The notes beneath the pieces are model-generated. The model ran no database searches and had not been told where the DNA came from. It was given only the letters and a program-made list of their open reading frames with translations. From CADEEN01 sp963738425 (GTDB lineage Bacteria; Pseudomonadota; Gammaproteobacteria; Burkholderiales; Burkholderiaceae_C), in assembly GCA_963738425.1 (NCBI GenBank), contig CAVTWT010000040.1, positions 66,761 through 130,760 of the forward strand: 64,000 bases of DNA. Reading direction: 5' to 3'. Of the stretch, positions 46,272-55,184 are shown in pieces (positions within the stretch are counted from its first letter, which is position 1; each line of letters starts with the position of its first letter). A program made the position numbers and the translations under genes.

Positions 46272-47246
46272 CTACGAACACTTGTTCGCCGACATGTAGT
46301 CCACCACCTTGATCTTGCCGCTGATGATGTCGGCCTTGGCCGCATCGACCTTGGCTTTCATGTCGGCGCTGACCAGCTTCTCGTTGTTCTTGTCGATCGC
46401 GTAGTCGACGCCCCCTTCCTTCAAGCCCAGCGACGTGACGCCGGGCTTGTGCTTCTTGAAGCTCGCCGCCACCGCGACGTCCACCCGTTTGACCATCGAC
46501 GTCAGCATCGTGCCGGGCTGGATGTGGTTCTGGTTGCTGTCCACACCAATGGCCAGCTTGCCCGCGTCCTTGGCCGCCTGGTAGACGCCGATGCCGGTGC
46601 CGCCCGCTGCTGCGAAGACCACATCGGCGCCTTTGCTGAACTGCGCCTTGGCCAGCTCGCTGCCCCGCGCCGGGTCGTTCCACGCGCTCGGTGTCGTGCC
46701 GGTCATGTTGGCCTGCACGTCGACTTTCGGGTTGGCGTACTTCGCGCCCTGCTCGAAGCCGCACTGGAACTTGCGGATCAGCGGCACGTCCATGCCACCG
46801 ACGAAGCCGACCTTGCCGGTCTTGCTGGCCATCGCCGCCATCATGCCGACGAGGAAGCTGCCCTCGTGCTCGCGGAAAACCACCGACTCGACGTTGGGCA
46901 GATCGACCACAAAGTCGATGATCGTGAAGTTGAGCTTCGGAAACTCCTTGGCCACCTTCTCGATCGGCGAGCCCATCGAGAAGCCGACACCGACGATCGG
47001 GTTGGCGCCGCGTTCGGCCATGCGCCGCATCGCCTGCTCGCGCTGCGTCGGGTTGCTGATCTCGAACTCGAGGTAGGGCTTGCCCGATTCCTTCTTCCAG
47101 GCCTCGGCGCCGTTGAACGCGGCTTCGTTGAACGACTTGTCGAACTTGCCGCCCATGTCGAAGATGACGGCGGGTTGCGATTGCGCGAGCGCACCGGTGG
47201 CGGCACAGACGCAGGTCATGGCAAGAGCGAGGCGATGCAGTTTCAT
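46272..47246 (-). CDS. BMP-family nucleoside-binding protein
   Basis: This 324-residue BMP/Med-type receptor has a signal peptide (residues 1-21, ending TGALAQ). The fold begins PAVIFDMGGKFDKSFNEAAF, where Asp and Asn contact the nucleoside ribose in characterised members such as PnrA. GGMDVPLIRKFQCGFEQGA near residue 145 is also typical. It delivers nucleosides to the permease pair. The start at 47246 fits the signal peptide. It is the promoter-proximal gene of the nucleoside operon and divergent from adenosine deaminase. Confidence 0.92.
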   Translation of the reverse strand: MKLHRLALAMTCVCAATGALAQSQPAVIFDMGGKFDKSFNEAAFNGAEAWKKESGKPYLEFEISNPTQREQAMRRMAERGANPIVGVGFSMGSPIEKVAKEFPKLNFTIIDFVVDLPNVESVVFREHEGSFLVGMMAAMASKTGKVGFVGGMDVPLIRKFQCGFEQGAKYANPKVDVQANMTGTTPSAWNDPARGSELAKAQFSKGADVVFAAAGGTGIGVYQAAKDAGKLAIGVDSNQNHIQPGTMLTSMVKRVDVAVAASFKKHKPGVTSLGLKEGGVDYAIDKNNEKLVSADMKAKVDAAKADIISGKIKVVDYMSANKCS

Positions 47247-47347
47247 GAGGAGGCCCATCCTGAGTGAAGACAAGGGATTCAAGCGCAGCAGGATAGCAAG
47301 CGCCGGGCCTGATCCTCCCCAGGGCGTGCACTAGGATCGACGGGCCC

Positions 47348-48403
47348 ATGAACACGCCAACCGATGTCAGAGCCCTGCCCAAGGTGCTGCTGCACGAGCA
47401 TCTCGACGGCAGCCTGCGGGTGGCGACGTTGTTCGAGCTGCTGCACGCCCGGGGCCTGAACTGCCCGGCGCCCGACCCGCAAGCCCTCGGCCGATGGTTC
47501 GACGAGCGCGCCCACGCCGGCAGCCTGGTCGACTATCTGCGCGGATTCGATCTCACCGTCGCCGCCATGGCCACACCGGCCGGCCTCGAGCGCGTGGCCT
47601 TCGAAGCGGCCGAAGACGCACGCGCCGACGGCTGCGCGCTGGCGGAGTTCCGCATCGCCCCGCTGCTGTTCGAGGCCCACGGCGTCTCGGGCGAGGCGGC
47701 CATCGAGGCGCTGCTGGCCGGCCTGCGCCGCAGTGCCCTGCCGTGCGGGCTGATCGTCTGCGCCATGCGCCACCTGCCGCCGGACGAGACGCTGCGCGCG
47801 GCGCGGCTGGCGCTGCGTTACCTTGGCCAAGGCGTGGTGGCCTTTGATTTGGCCGGCGCCGAGTTCGGGCACCCGCCGGGCGATCATGCCTTGGCGCTGC
47901 AGACCGCCCGCGACGGCGGTCTGGCGTTGACGGTGCATGCCGGTGAGGCCGATGCGGCCGGCCGCGTCGTCGAGGCGCTGCGCCTGGGCGCATCACGCAT
48001 CGGCCACGGCATCCGCCTGGCCGACGCGCTGCACGATCCGCAGCAGCGCGGTCTGGTCGACGAGGTGATCGAGCGTGGCGTCCACCTCGAGGTCTGCCCG
48101 ACGAGCAACGTCCACACCGGCGCCGCAGCGTCGATCGGCACGCACCCGATCACCGCTTTGTGGCGTGCCGGCGTGTCGCTGGGCGTGAACACCGACAACC
48201 GCCTGATGTCGCGCATCACCCTGAGCAGCGAATGGACCGCATTGCTCGAACAGACGACGCTGACGCTGCACGACCTGGTGCGCATGCAACTCGACGCGGC
48301 GCGGCACAGCTTCCTGCCGCCCACGACGCGCGACGCCACGGTTGGCGCCATCGAGTCCTGGGCGGCGGCCCTGCCGCAGGCTCAGGGCGCGTCGTCGACG
48401 TAG
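47348..48403 (+). CDS. add: Adenosine deaminase
   Basis: This 351-residue zinc enzyme converts adenosine to inosine. Metal and catalytic residues are in HEHLDGSLR near residue 16, HAGE near residue 199, HGIRLAD, and NTDNRLMS near residue 284. That last motif has the Asp followed by Asn, as in the actinobacterial-type group. It diverges from the BMP receptor gene with about 100 bases between the starts. It supplies inosine to the purine phosphorylase of the facing operon. Confidence 0.93.
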   Translation: MNTPTDVRALPKVLLHEHLDGSLRVATLFELLHARGLNCPAPDPQALGRWFDERAHAGSLVDYLRGFDLTVAAMATPAGLERVAFEAAEDARADGCALAEFRIAPLLFEAHGVSGEAAIEALLAGLRRSALPCGLIVCAMRHLPPDETLRAARLALRYLGQGVVAFDLAGAEFGHPPGDHALALQTARDGGLALTVHAGEADAAGRVVEALRLGASRIGHGIRLADALHDPQQRGLVDEVIERGVHLEVCPTSNVHTGAAASIGTHPITALWRAGVSLGVNTDNRLMSRITLSSEWTALLEQTTLTLHDLVRMQLDAARHSFLPPTTRDATVGAIESWAAALPQAQGASST

Positions 48404-48783
48404 AGCCAGCGCCCGTCGATCCGCTCGAAGCGGCTCGTCACGTGCATGCGGTCGGCCCTCCCGCCGGTCTTGCTGCGGGCCACAAACTCCACCGTGGCGT
48501 GGTTATCGTCCACCGCCCCATGGCGCCGCACTTCGAGGCCGATCCACGTCAACCCAGGTGGCGGCGGCGCCAGCATGGACGGGCGCGTGCGCGGATGCCA
48601 AGTGTCGAGCAGGTACTGCTCCAGGCCGAACACATGCGCCATGTAGCGGGATCGCATCAGCGCCGGCGCGCTCGGCGCCATCCCGCGTTCTTCGCCATCG
48701 TGCCAACGGCCGCAGCAGGTTTCGTACGGTGCGCTCGTGCCGCAGGGACAGGGCGGCACCGCGGCGGCATCGCGACCCTTCAC
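48382..48783 (-). CDS. YchJ-like SEC-C motif protein
   Basis: This 133-residue UPF0225/YchJ-family protein has the zinc-binding SEC-C motif CPCGTSAPYETCCGRW near residue 12. An NTF2-like domain follows (MRSRYMAHVFGLEQYLLDTWH, then SRFERIDGRWLYVD). The GTG start at 48783 overlaps the Bug protein stop by four bases. Its 3' end overlaps adenosine deaminase by 22 bases. Function is unknown. Confidence 0.85.
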   Translation of the reverse strand: MKGRDAAAVPPCPCGTSAPYETCCGRWHDGEERGMAPSAPALMRSRYMAHVFGLEQYLLDTWHPRTRPSMLAPPPPGLTWIGLEVRRHGAVDDNHATVEFVARSKTGGRADRMHVTSRFERIDGRWLYVDDAP

Positions 48784-49760
48784 TGCGCCTCGATCTTGGC
48801 CTCGCGGATCGCCTTCTCCCACTTCGCCGTCTCGACCTTGTTGCGCTGCGCCAGCGCGGCGGGCGTGCCCGGCTCGACGGCGAAGCCGTTGGGCGCGAAC
48901 TTGTCCTGGATGTCCTTGCTCGCGGCCGCGGCATTGATCGCCTGGTTGAGCTTGGCGATCACCTCCGGCGGCGTGCCCGCGGGTGCGAAGACCGCGAAGT
49001 ACGCGATCAGTTCGTAGTCCTTCAGGCCCAGCGCCTCGTTGACCGATGGCAGGTCGGGCACGGCGGCGGCGCGCTGCATCGATGTCACAGCCAGGCCGCG
49101 GATCTTGCCGGCCTTGTGCTGCGGCACGGTGACCGCGAAGTCGGCGCTGAACATCATCACCTGTCCGCCGATCAGATCGGTCATCGCTGCCGGGCCGCTC
49201 TTGTACGGGATCGGGTTCATCTTGATGCCGGCCATGCCCGCCAGCATCTCCGACGACACCTGCTGCGACGTGCTGGCGTAGGCGAAGCTCACCTGGCCGG
49301 GCTTGGCCTTGGCCAGTTCGACGAACTCCTTCAACGTCTTTGCAGGAACGTCGTTGTTGACGGCGATCATCAACGGCACCGAGCCGATGTAGCCCACCGG
49401 CGCAAAGGCCGTGTCCTGGTCGTAGGGCAGCTTCTTCATCAGGTACTTCAGCGCCGCGTTGGTGCTGTTGGTGCCGATGAGGATGGTGTAGCCGTCGGCC
49501 GGCGACTTGGCCACGACGTCGGCGCCCAGCATGCCGTTGGCGCCGGGCTTGTTGTCGACGACGATCGGTTGGCCGAGCGTGGCCGACATCTTCTCGGCGA
49601 AGGCGCGGCCGATCTGGTCGGTGGCGCTGCCGGCGGCGAAGGGCACGACCGCGCGGATCGGCTTGTCCGGCCAGGCCTGGGCGAAGGCGCCGCTGTTGCA
49701 CAGCAGCGCAATGGTGGTGAGAGCGAGGCGGCGCGAGAGAGCGGTCGTCACGGATGTCAT
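48780..49760 (-). CDS. Bug-family periplasmic solute receptor (TctC type)
   Basis: This 326-residue periplasmic receptor of the Bug/TctC family, greatly expanded in Burkholderiales, has a signal peptide ending NSGAFAQ. The core begins WPDKPIRAVVPFAAGSATDQ and continues with VDNKPGANGMLGAD, the carboxylate-binding hallmark. I take the ATG at 49760, because a GGAG lies 10 bases before it; an ATG at 49775 is also possible. The TctAB membrane partners are absent here, as is common. Its ligand is probably a carboxylic acid used with the AtuA genes upstream (inference). Confidence 0.88.
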   Translation of the reverse strand: MTSVTTALSRRLALTTIALLCNSGAFAQAWPDKPIRAVVPFAAGSATDQIGRAFAEKMSATLGQPIVVDNKPGANGMLGADVVAKSPADGYTILIGTNSTNAALKYLMKKLPYDQDTAFAPVGYIGSVPLMIAVNNDVPAKTLKEFVELAKAKPGQVSFAYASTSQQVSSEMLAGMAGIKMNPIPYKSGPAAMTDLIGGQVMMFSADFAVTVPQHKAGKIRGLAVTSMQRAAAVPDLPSVNEALGLKDYELIAYFAVFAPAGTPPEVIAKLNQAINAAAASKDIQDKFAPNGFAVEPGTPAALAQRNKVETAKWEKAIREAKIEAQ

Positions 49761-49788
49761 CAGGGAGGTCTCCATGGTTTGATTGGGG

Positions 49789-50097
49789 TCAGTCAGGGGT
49801 GATTGTCACGTCCAGAATCGCAGCGCTCAGGGTCTTGCCGTGCGCGTCCAGTGCCAGCGAGCGCGTGACGCCGCCGCCGAGCGCCTCGTGCATCACGAAG
49901 TGCAACGCGCCCAGATGCGGCAGCGCGTGGCGTTGCACCGGGCCTTGCACCGTGCCGCGGAAATGCTCTCGCACGCGCTCGGCGGTCAGCACGCGCTCCA
50001 GCAGTGGGTAGTGCACCGGGTCGCGGGCGATGACGCTCAGCGTGGCCAGGTTGCCCTTGTCGCCGGAGCGGGCGATGGCGATGTCTTGCAGCTTCAT
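49789..50097 (-). CDS. AtuA-related small protein
   Basis: This 102-residue protein begins MKLQDIAIARSGDKGNLATLS, the conserved opening of the small domain found beside or fused to AtuA-family proteins. It is essentially adjacent to the AtuA-like gene (one base apart). In some bacteria the two are one polypeptide, so they very likely form a complex. Biochemical function is unknown; the family name comes from acyclic terpene utilisation in Pseudomonas. Confidence 0.85.
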   Translation of the reverse strand: MKLQDIAIARSGDKGNLATLSVIARDPVHYPLLERVLTAERVREHFRGTVQGPVQRHALPHLGALHFVMHEALGGGVTRSLALDAHGKTLSAAILDVTITPD

Positions 50098-50098
50098 C

Positions 50099-51436
50099 TC
50101 AAAGTTCCATCACCGTCACGGCCGTGCGCGCCGCCTCGCGCGGCACCAGCGCTGACGCCGCCGCAATGACTTCGCGCACCGATTGCGTCACGCCGCCACC
50201 ACCCGCCGGACCGTTCAGGTACAGCGCCTCGACCTCCTGCCCGACGAGTTCGGCCTGCTCTCGCGTGACACAGCGCACCGCCAGGCGCAGCCTGACCTCA
50301 TAGGCCGTGCGATCGCCACCCAGGTGCGGGCCATGCATCGCGTCGACGCCGATCAGCTCGCTGCGCCGTTCCATCGCGTCCAGGCCGCGCGCGCGCAGCC
50401 GGTGCATCAGCACCTGTTGCGCCAAGGCGCCGCGCTCGCGAGCACCCGGGCCGGCGTACGAGATTTGTCCTTCGCCGATCCAGCCGTCGCGATAGCCCAG
50501 CGTCGCCTTGAGCAACGGCGGCCGCGCGCTTCCGCCTGCACCGCTCACGCTGACCCGGTTGGGCCCCTGCTCCTGCAGGCGAACCTGCGAGAAATCGGCC
50601 ACGACGTCAGGTTGCAGGTAGCGCGCCGGGTCCTCGATCTCGTAGAGCAGCTGCGCGGTGCAGGTCAGCCGGTCGACGCGGCCGCCGCTGCCGGCCAGCT
50701 TGGTGATGACCGCGCTGCCGTCGGGCTGGACCTCGGCCAGTGGAAAGCCGACGTCGTGCAGGTCGGGCACGTCGAAGTGGCCGGGATCGGCGATGTAGCC
50801 GCCGCTGACCTGCGCCGCACACTCCAGCAGGTGCCCCACCAGCACGCCCCGGCCGAGCTGCGGCCAGTCGTCGGCGCGCCAGCCGAAGCGATGCATCAGC
50901 GGCGCGAGGAACAGCGCCGGGTCGGCGACCCGGCCGGTGATGACGACATCGGCGCCGCTGGCCAGTGCCGGCAGCAAGGCATCGGCGCCGAGGTAGGCGT
51001 TGGCCGAAATCAGGCGCTCACCGAGGTCGGACGCGCGCTGCGGGCTGCCCTGCAGCGCCACGTCGTGTGCGCGCACCCAGCCCAGCACGTCGTCGCCGCA
51101 GACGACGGCCACGCGCAGGCGTGGCAGACCGAGCTCACGCGCCACCGCCAACACGGCGGCACCGGCTGCAACCGGGTTCGCGGCCCCCATGTTGCTGATG
51201 ATCGTGACGCCGCCACGCACACACGCCGGCAAGACTGCGCGCAGGCGCGCTTCGAGCAGCGGGTCGTAGCCGTGGTCGGGATCGCGGAGGCGCCGCAATT
51301 GGGCCAGCGCAATCGTGCGCTCGGCCAGGCACTCGAAGACGAGCGCATCGAGTTCACCCCGCTCGGCGAGCGCTTGAGCAGGGTCGATGCGGTCACCGGC
51401 ATAGCCCGCGCCCGCGCCGATGCGAAATGGTTTCAT
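50099..51436 (-). CDS. AtuA-family (DUF1446) protein
   Basis: This 445-residue DUF1446 protein has the N-terminus FRIGAGAGYAGDRIDPA and the motif NAYLGADALLPALASGADVVITGRVADPA (pieces at residues 150-180), which are characteristic. AtuA is needed for citronellol/geraniol catabolism in Pseudomonas, but most homologues sit in other acyl-CoA pathways. Only a Bug receptor follows here; no carboxylase subunits are present. It is the first gene of the AtuA, small partner, Bug receptor, YchJ-like series. Confidence 0.88.
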   Translation of the reverse strand: MKPFRIGAGAGYAGDRIDPAQALAERGELDALVFECLAERTIALAQLRRLRDPDHGYDPLLEARLRAVLPACVRGGVTIISNMGAANPVAAGAAVLAVARELGLPRLRVAVVCGDDVLGWVRAHDVALQGSPQRASDLGERLISANAYLGADALLPALASGADVVITGRVADPALFLAPLMHRFGWRADDWPQLGRGVLVGHLLECAAQVSGGYIADPGHFDVPDLHDVGFPLAEVQPDGSAVITKLAGSGGRVDRLTCTAQLLYEIEDPARYLQPDVVADFSQVRLQEQGPNRVSVSGAGGSARPPLLKATLGYRDGWIGEGQISYAGPGARERGALAQQVLMHRLRARGLDAMERRSELIGVDAMHGPHLGGDRTAYEVRLRLAVRCVTREQAELVGQEVEALYLNGPAGGGGVTQSVREVIAAASALVPREAARTAVTVMEL

Positions 51437-51584
51437 GGGGCGCGAGCATGGCAGTGTCGCCAGGTCGCGGCAAGAAAAAGCACCTCGCCCATCCTTTGAA
51501 TGAGCGCCAAGTGTTTGTTTTCTCTACCGAATTCGGCGTGCGTACCGGCGGCGTGTTCGCCAGGGTTGTTTCACCGGCTACCGG

Positions 51585-51750
51585 AGCCGCGTACAGGATC
51601 GCGTTGAGCACGTTCAGGTTGCTCATGCTGACGTTGCGTCGCTGCGTGGGCAGGTAATGCTCGATGCGAGCGAACTGTTCTGCGGTGATCTCCATCGCCG
51701 CAGTGGCGCTCGCTATGAGCCATGAGCGCCGGTAGTGTTGACAAGCCCTA
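51585..51750 (-). mobile_element. IS5-family insertion sequence remnant (transposase N-terminus and one end)
   Basis: From an ATG at 51695 the minus strand encodes MEITAEQFARIEHYLPTQRR and then VSMSNLNVLNAILYAA, the standard beginning of an IS5-group transposase. After Ala the similarity stops abruptly at about 51585. The outer part reads, on the minus strand, CTAGGGCTTGTCAACACTAC from 51751 inward, which fits an IS terminal inverted repeat. The rest of the element and its other end are gone. The stretch 51437-51584 shows nothing recognisable. Confidence 0.75.
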
Positions 51751-51930
51751 GACGATCGCTGCCGGATGGGGCGAGTGATTGCCGATTTGGTCACCGGCCG
51801 CAAGCCGGACATCGATCCGGACGGGTTCGGCATCGAACGCTATCGCGCGGCGACGCGTCCGCAATGGCAGCCGCGCCTGGCCAATGAGAGCGGCCTGAGG
51901 TTGCGTGGTGCGCAGGCCGGCGCGCATTGA
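51751..51930 (+). pseudogene. C-terminal remnant of a DadA-type D-amino acid dehydrogenase
   Basis: Immediately beside the IS end, the plus strand encodes GRVIADLVTGRKPDIDPDGF followed by GIERYRAATR, ending with TGA at 51928-51930. This is the C-terminal FAD-binding segment of DadA-type oxidoreductases. The other 360 or so residues are missing, evidently lost by IS insertion and deletion. The remaining stretch to 52199 contains no gene I can support, only an AGGAG ribosome site for the next gene. Confidence 0.65.
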
Positions 51931-52200
51931 GATCGGTAGCGAAGTCGAGTTGTGAGACCTCCGCGTGACGGGGTCGTGTGTCCTCGACGGCAGCGGGGTC
52001 GAATGGCGTCGTGGCGAAAGGTCGTCGGCGCGCGCTCGGCATTTGTGTTTGTTGAGCCGCGCCGATCCAGCATGACGTCTCGATCCGGACACCCGCGCAA
52101 GCGCAAGCTGCCGAACTGAGGCCGAACCCGGATTTCGACTGGCGCACCGGGGCGATTGCGCACAACAATGACGACCGAGATCAACAGGAGAACAACGCGA

Positions 52201-53072
52201 TGGCTGCGACGACCGCCGCCCTGGGTTCCGATGGCGTGGCCCTGCGCGCGATGACCACCGCCGATCTGCCCGCCGCCCACGCGCTGACCGACGAGTTGCG
52301 CTGGCCGCACCGCCCGGCTGACTGGGAACAGGCCTTCCGTCACGCCGAAGGCCTTGTCGCCGAGCGCGACGGCCAGATCGTCGGCACTGGGCTGCGCATG
52401 CGTTGGGGGCCCCAGCACGCAGCGATCGGCCTCATCGTCGTCGCCCCTGCCTGCCAAGGCCGGCGCATCGGCCATCGCTTGATGACCGCGCTATTGGAAG
52501 GCCTGGAGGGCCGCAGCGTGCTGCTGCACGCCACCAGCGAAGGCCGCGGCCTCTATGAACGGCTGGGGTTCGTGCGCACGGGCGAGATCCGTCAGCACCA
52601 GGGCGTGGCCCAGCCGGCGCCGCTGATCGCACTGGGCCCCGAGCGGCGCCTGCGTCCCGCCACCGAAGCCGACCTGGAGACGCTGCGCGCGCTGGACACT
52701 GCGGCGCGCGGCATGCCGCGGCCGGCGCTGATCGACGAGCTGTTCCGTGACGCGGACGCCACGGTGGTGCTGGACGAGGCCGGCCGCGCGCGCGGCTTCG
52801 CGATGCTGCGCCGCTTCGGGCGTGGCCACGCCATCGGCCCGGTGGTGGCGCCCGAGGCCGAAGGCGCGCAGGCGCTGATCTCGCACCTGATCGGGCTGAA
52901 CGCAGGCCGCTTCACGCGCATCGACATCGACTTCGACAGCGGCCTCGGCGAGTGGCTGGAAAGCCTGGGCCTGCTGCGCGCGGACGCGCCCACGACGATG
53001 GTGCGCGGTGCGCCGCTGGCGCATGACGCCAACGCCAGTCTCTACGCCATCGTCACCCAGGCGCTGTGCTGA
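52201..53072 (+). CDS. Double GNAT-domain acetyltransferase
   Basis: This protein of about 290 residues has two GNAT domains in tandem. The N-terminal one has the acetyl-CoA loop in VAPACQGRRIGHRLM, near residue 82. The second, from about residue 145, is more degenerate (VAPEAEGAQALISHLI). Its annotated ATG is at 52200-52202, directly after AACAGGAGAACAACGCG. Proteins with this layout are often of unknown substrate. The stop shares bases with the next start (TGATG), so the two are coupled. Confidence 0.83.
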
Positions 53073-54004
53073 TGCGTCCGGTCTTCGTCTACAAGGCCGA
53101 CGGGCAGCGCGGCCGGCAGTGGGCCGAAATCTTCCGCCGCGAGGCGCCGGAGATCGACTTCCGGCTCTGGCCCGACATCGGCGATGCGCACGACGTGCGC
53201 TACCTTGCCGCCTGGGTTCCGCCGCCCGACCTGGATACGCAGTTCCCGAACCTGGAGCTGCTGTTCTCCACCGGCGCCGGCGTCGACCAGTTCGACTTCG
53301 CCGTGCTGCCGCCTCAGCTGACCGTGGTGCGCATGGTGGAACCCGGCATCGTGCAGGGAATGGTGGAGTACGTCACGCACGCCGTGCTCGACCTGCACCG
53401 CGACATGCCGGCCTACCGGCGCGCGCAGCAACGCCGGCAGTGGCAGCCCCTGCAAGTGCGCACGGCGGCCGAGTGCAGCGTGGGCGTGCTGGGCCTGGGC
53501 TCGCTCGGGCAGGCGGTTCTGGCGCAGCTGGTAGCGCTCGGCTTCGACGCCGCCGGCTGGAGCCGATCGCATCACGACGTACCCGGTGTGCGCTGCCATG
53601 CCGGTGAAGGCGAGTTGGACGCCTTTCTCGCGCGCACGCAGATCCTCGTATGCCTCCTGCCGTTGACCGATGCCACGCGTGGCATGTTGAACGCGACACT
53701 GTTCGCCAAGCTGCCGCGCGGTGCGAGCCTGGTGCACGTGGGCCGCGGGCCGCAGCTCGCCGCCGCCGACCTGCTGCGCGCGCTCGACGCAGGCCAGCTC
53801 GCCGAGGCCGTGCTCGACGTCACCGACCCCGAGCCGCTGCCCGAAGCCGACCCGCTCTGGTCGCACCCGCGTGTGCACATCACGCCGCACATCGCCAGCA
53901 TGACGCAGCCGTACACGGCCGCGCGCGTCGTCATCGACAACCTGTGCCGCCATGAACGTGGCGAGCCGCTGGTGGGCCTGGTCGATCGTGCCAGAGGCTA
54001 CTGA
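53072..54004 (+). CDS. D-2-hydroxyacid dehydrogenase (GhrA-like)
   Basis: This 310-residue NAD(P)-dependent dehydrogenase resembles glyoxylate/hydroxypyruvate reductase A. The Rossmann loop is VGVLGLGSLGQAV near residue 138. The catalytic region shows HVGRGPQL with Arg (Asn is more usual than His at the first position), DPEPLPEADPLW with Glu, and HITPHIAS with His. It is coupled to the GNAT gene by a TGATG overlap. The physiological substrate is unknown. Confidence 0.88.
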   Translation: MRPVFVYKADGQRGRQWAEIFRREAPEIDFRLWPDIGDAHDVRYLAAWVPPPDLDTQFPNLELLFSTGAGVDQFDFAVLPPQLTVVRMVEPGIVQGMVEYVTHAVLDLHRDMPAYRRAQQRRQWQPLQVRTAAECSVGVLGLGSLGQAVLAQLVALGFDAAGWSRSHHDVPGVRCHAGEGELDAFLARTQILVCLLPLTDATRGMLNATLFAKLPRGASLVHVGRGPQLAAADLLRALDAGQLAEAVLDVTDPEPLPEADPLWSHPRVHITPHIASMTQPYTAARVVIDNLCRHERGEPLVGLVDRARGY

Positions 54005-54120
54005 GCCGCCGTCATCGCGCAGCGCACCAACCCGACGTCGTTCTGAGGAAGGGTCGCTTGAGGCGATCTCGGCTCGCAGGCCTGCACGTGCCGCGCGCAT
54101 GCGCATCAGACGGCCGTGGG

Positions 54121-55074
54121 TCAGCGCCGGGCGCTTCGGCCCACGCCGCGCCGTGTTGCCGGCGCTACCGGCTGCAGGTCCCAAGGCGCGATGTCGCCGC
54201 CAAAGCGCTCGGCCAGGAAGTCGATCAGCAACTTGAGTGGCTGGGGCTGGTGCTGACGGGACAGGTACACCGCGTGGATGCCCAGCGGTTCAGGTTCGTA
54301 GTCCGGCAACAGACGCACCAGCGCACCCCGCGTGAGCTCGTCGCCGACGAAGTAGGTGGGCAGCATCGCGATGCCGGCGCCGGCCAGCGCCGCCTGGCGC
54401 AGCACGGCAGTCTCGTTCCCCGACAGCGAACCCTTGACGTCAAGGGTCGTCAACCGGCCGTCGCGGCGGAGCCGGTACTGGGCGCGGGCGCCAAACGCGT
54501 GCGTGATGCAGTCATGCGTCTTGAGGTCTTCCGGGCGCTCGGGCCGGCCGCGTCGCTTCAGGTAGACCGGTGACGCACAAAGCACCGAGCGGCAGCTCGC
54601 GAGCCGACGCGCCACGACGCCATCGTCCAGGCGATTGGTGATGCGAATGGCCAGGTCGATGCGTTCGCCGACCAAGTCCACCGCCCGGTCCACGGTCAGG
54701 AGTTCAACCTCGATGCGCGGATGCTGCCGCTGAAAATCCACGACTGCCTGCGTGAGGCACGACAGCGCGAACGACAGGCTGGTGGTGATGCGCAGCTTGC
54801 CCGTGGGCTCGGTCCTGCGCGCGCCGGCCACGGCTTGCAGGTCGGCGGCCAGCTCGAGCATCTGGCGCAGGCGCGGCAGTGCCTCCAGCCCCGCCTCGCT
54901 CAGGCTCACGCGGCGGGTCGTGCGATGCAGCAGCCGCGCACCCAGCCACCGCTCCAGCCCTTCGAGATGGCGGCTGATCATCGCGCGCGAAAGGTCCAGC
55001 GCTTCAGCGGCGCCGGTCAGGCTGCCGCGGTCGGCGATCTCGATAAACGATCGGATGGCGCTCAGCTGGTCCAT
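54121..55074 (-). CDS. LysR-family transcriptional regulator
   Basis: This 317-residue LysR regulator has the winged helix-turn-helix at the N-terminus (AIRSFIEIADRGSLTGAAEALDLSRAMIS in pieces, residues 5-35). An effector domain follows, with TTSLSFALSCLTQAVVDF. The ATG at 55074 is chosen over a TTG eight codons upstream. It diverges from the MBL-fold gene, and the 110-base gap between them is AT-rich, so it should control that gene and the following DsbA-like gene. Confidence 0.88.
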   Translation of the reverse strand: MDQLSAIRSFIEIADRGSLTGAAEALDLSRAMISRHLEGLERWLGARLLHRTTRRVSLSEAGLEALPRLRQMLELAADLQAVAGARRTEPTGKLRITTSLSFALSCLTQAVVDFQRQHPRIEVELLTVDRAVDLVGERIDLAIRITNRLDDGVVARRLASCRSVLCASPVYLKRRGRPERPEDLKTHDCITHAFGARAQYRLRRDGRLTTLDVKGSLSGNETAVLRQAALAGAGIAMLPTYFVGDELTRGALVRLLPDYEPEPLGIHAVYLSRQHQPQPLKLLIDFLAERFGGDIAPWDLQPVAPATRRGVGRSARR

Positions 55075-55184
55075 TAATTTGCTCGAATGAGTTGACAATC
55101 ATTTGATCGATATGAAGTTTATCTTCAGCTATCGAGTCAATACAGTGACGCCATCGACAACCAACCCCCTCGATGGAGCACTCG

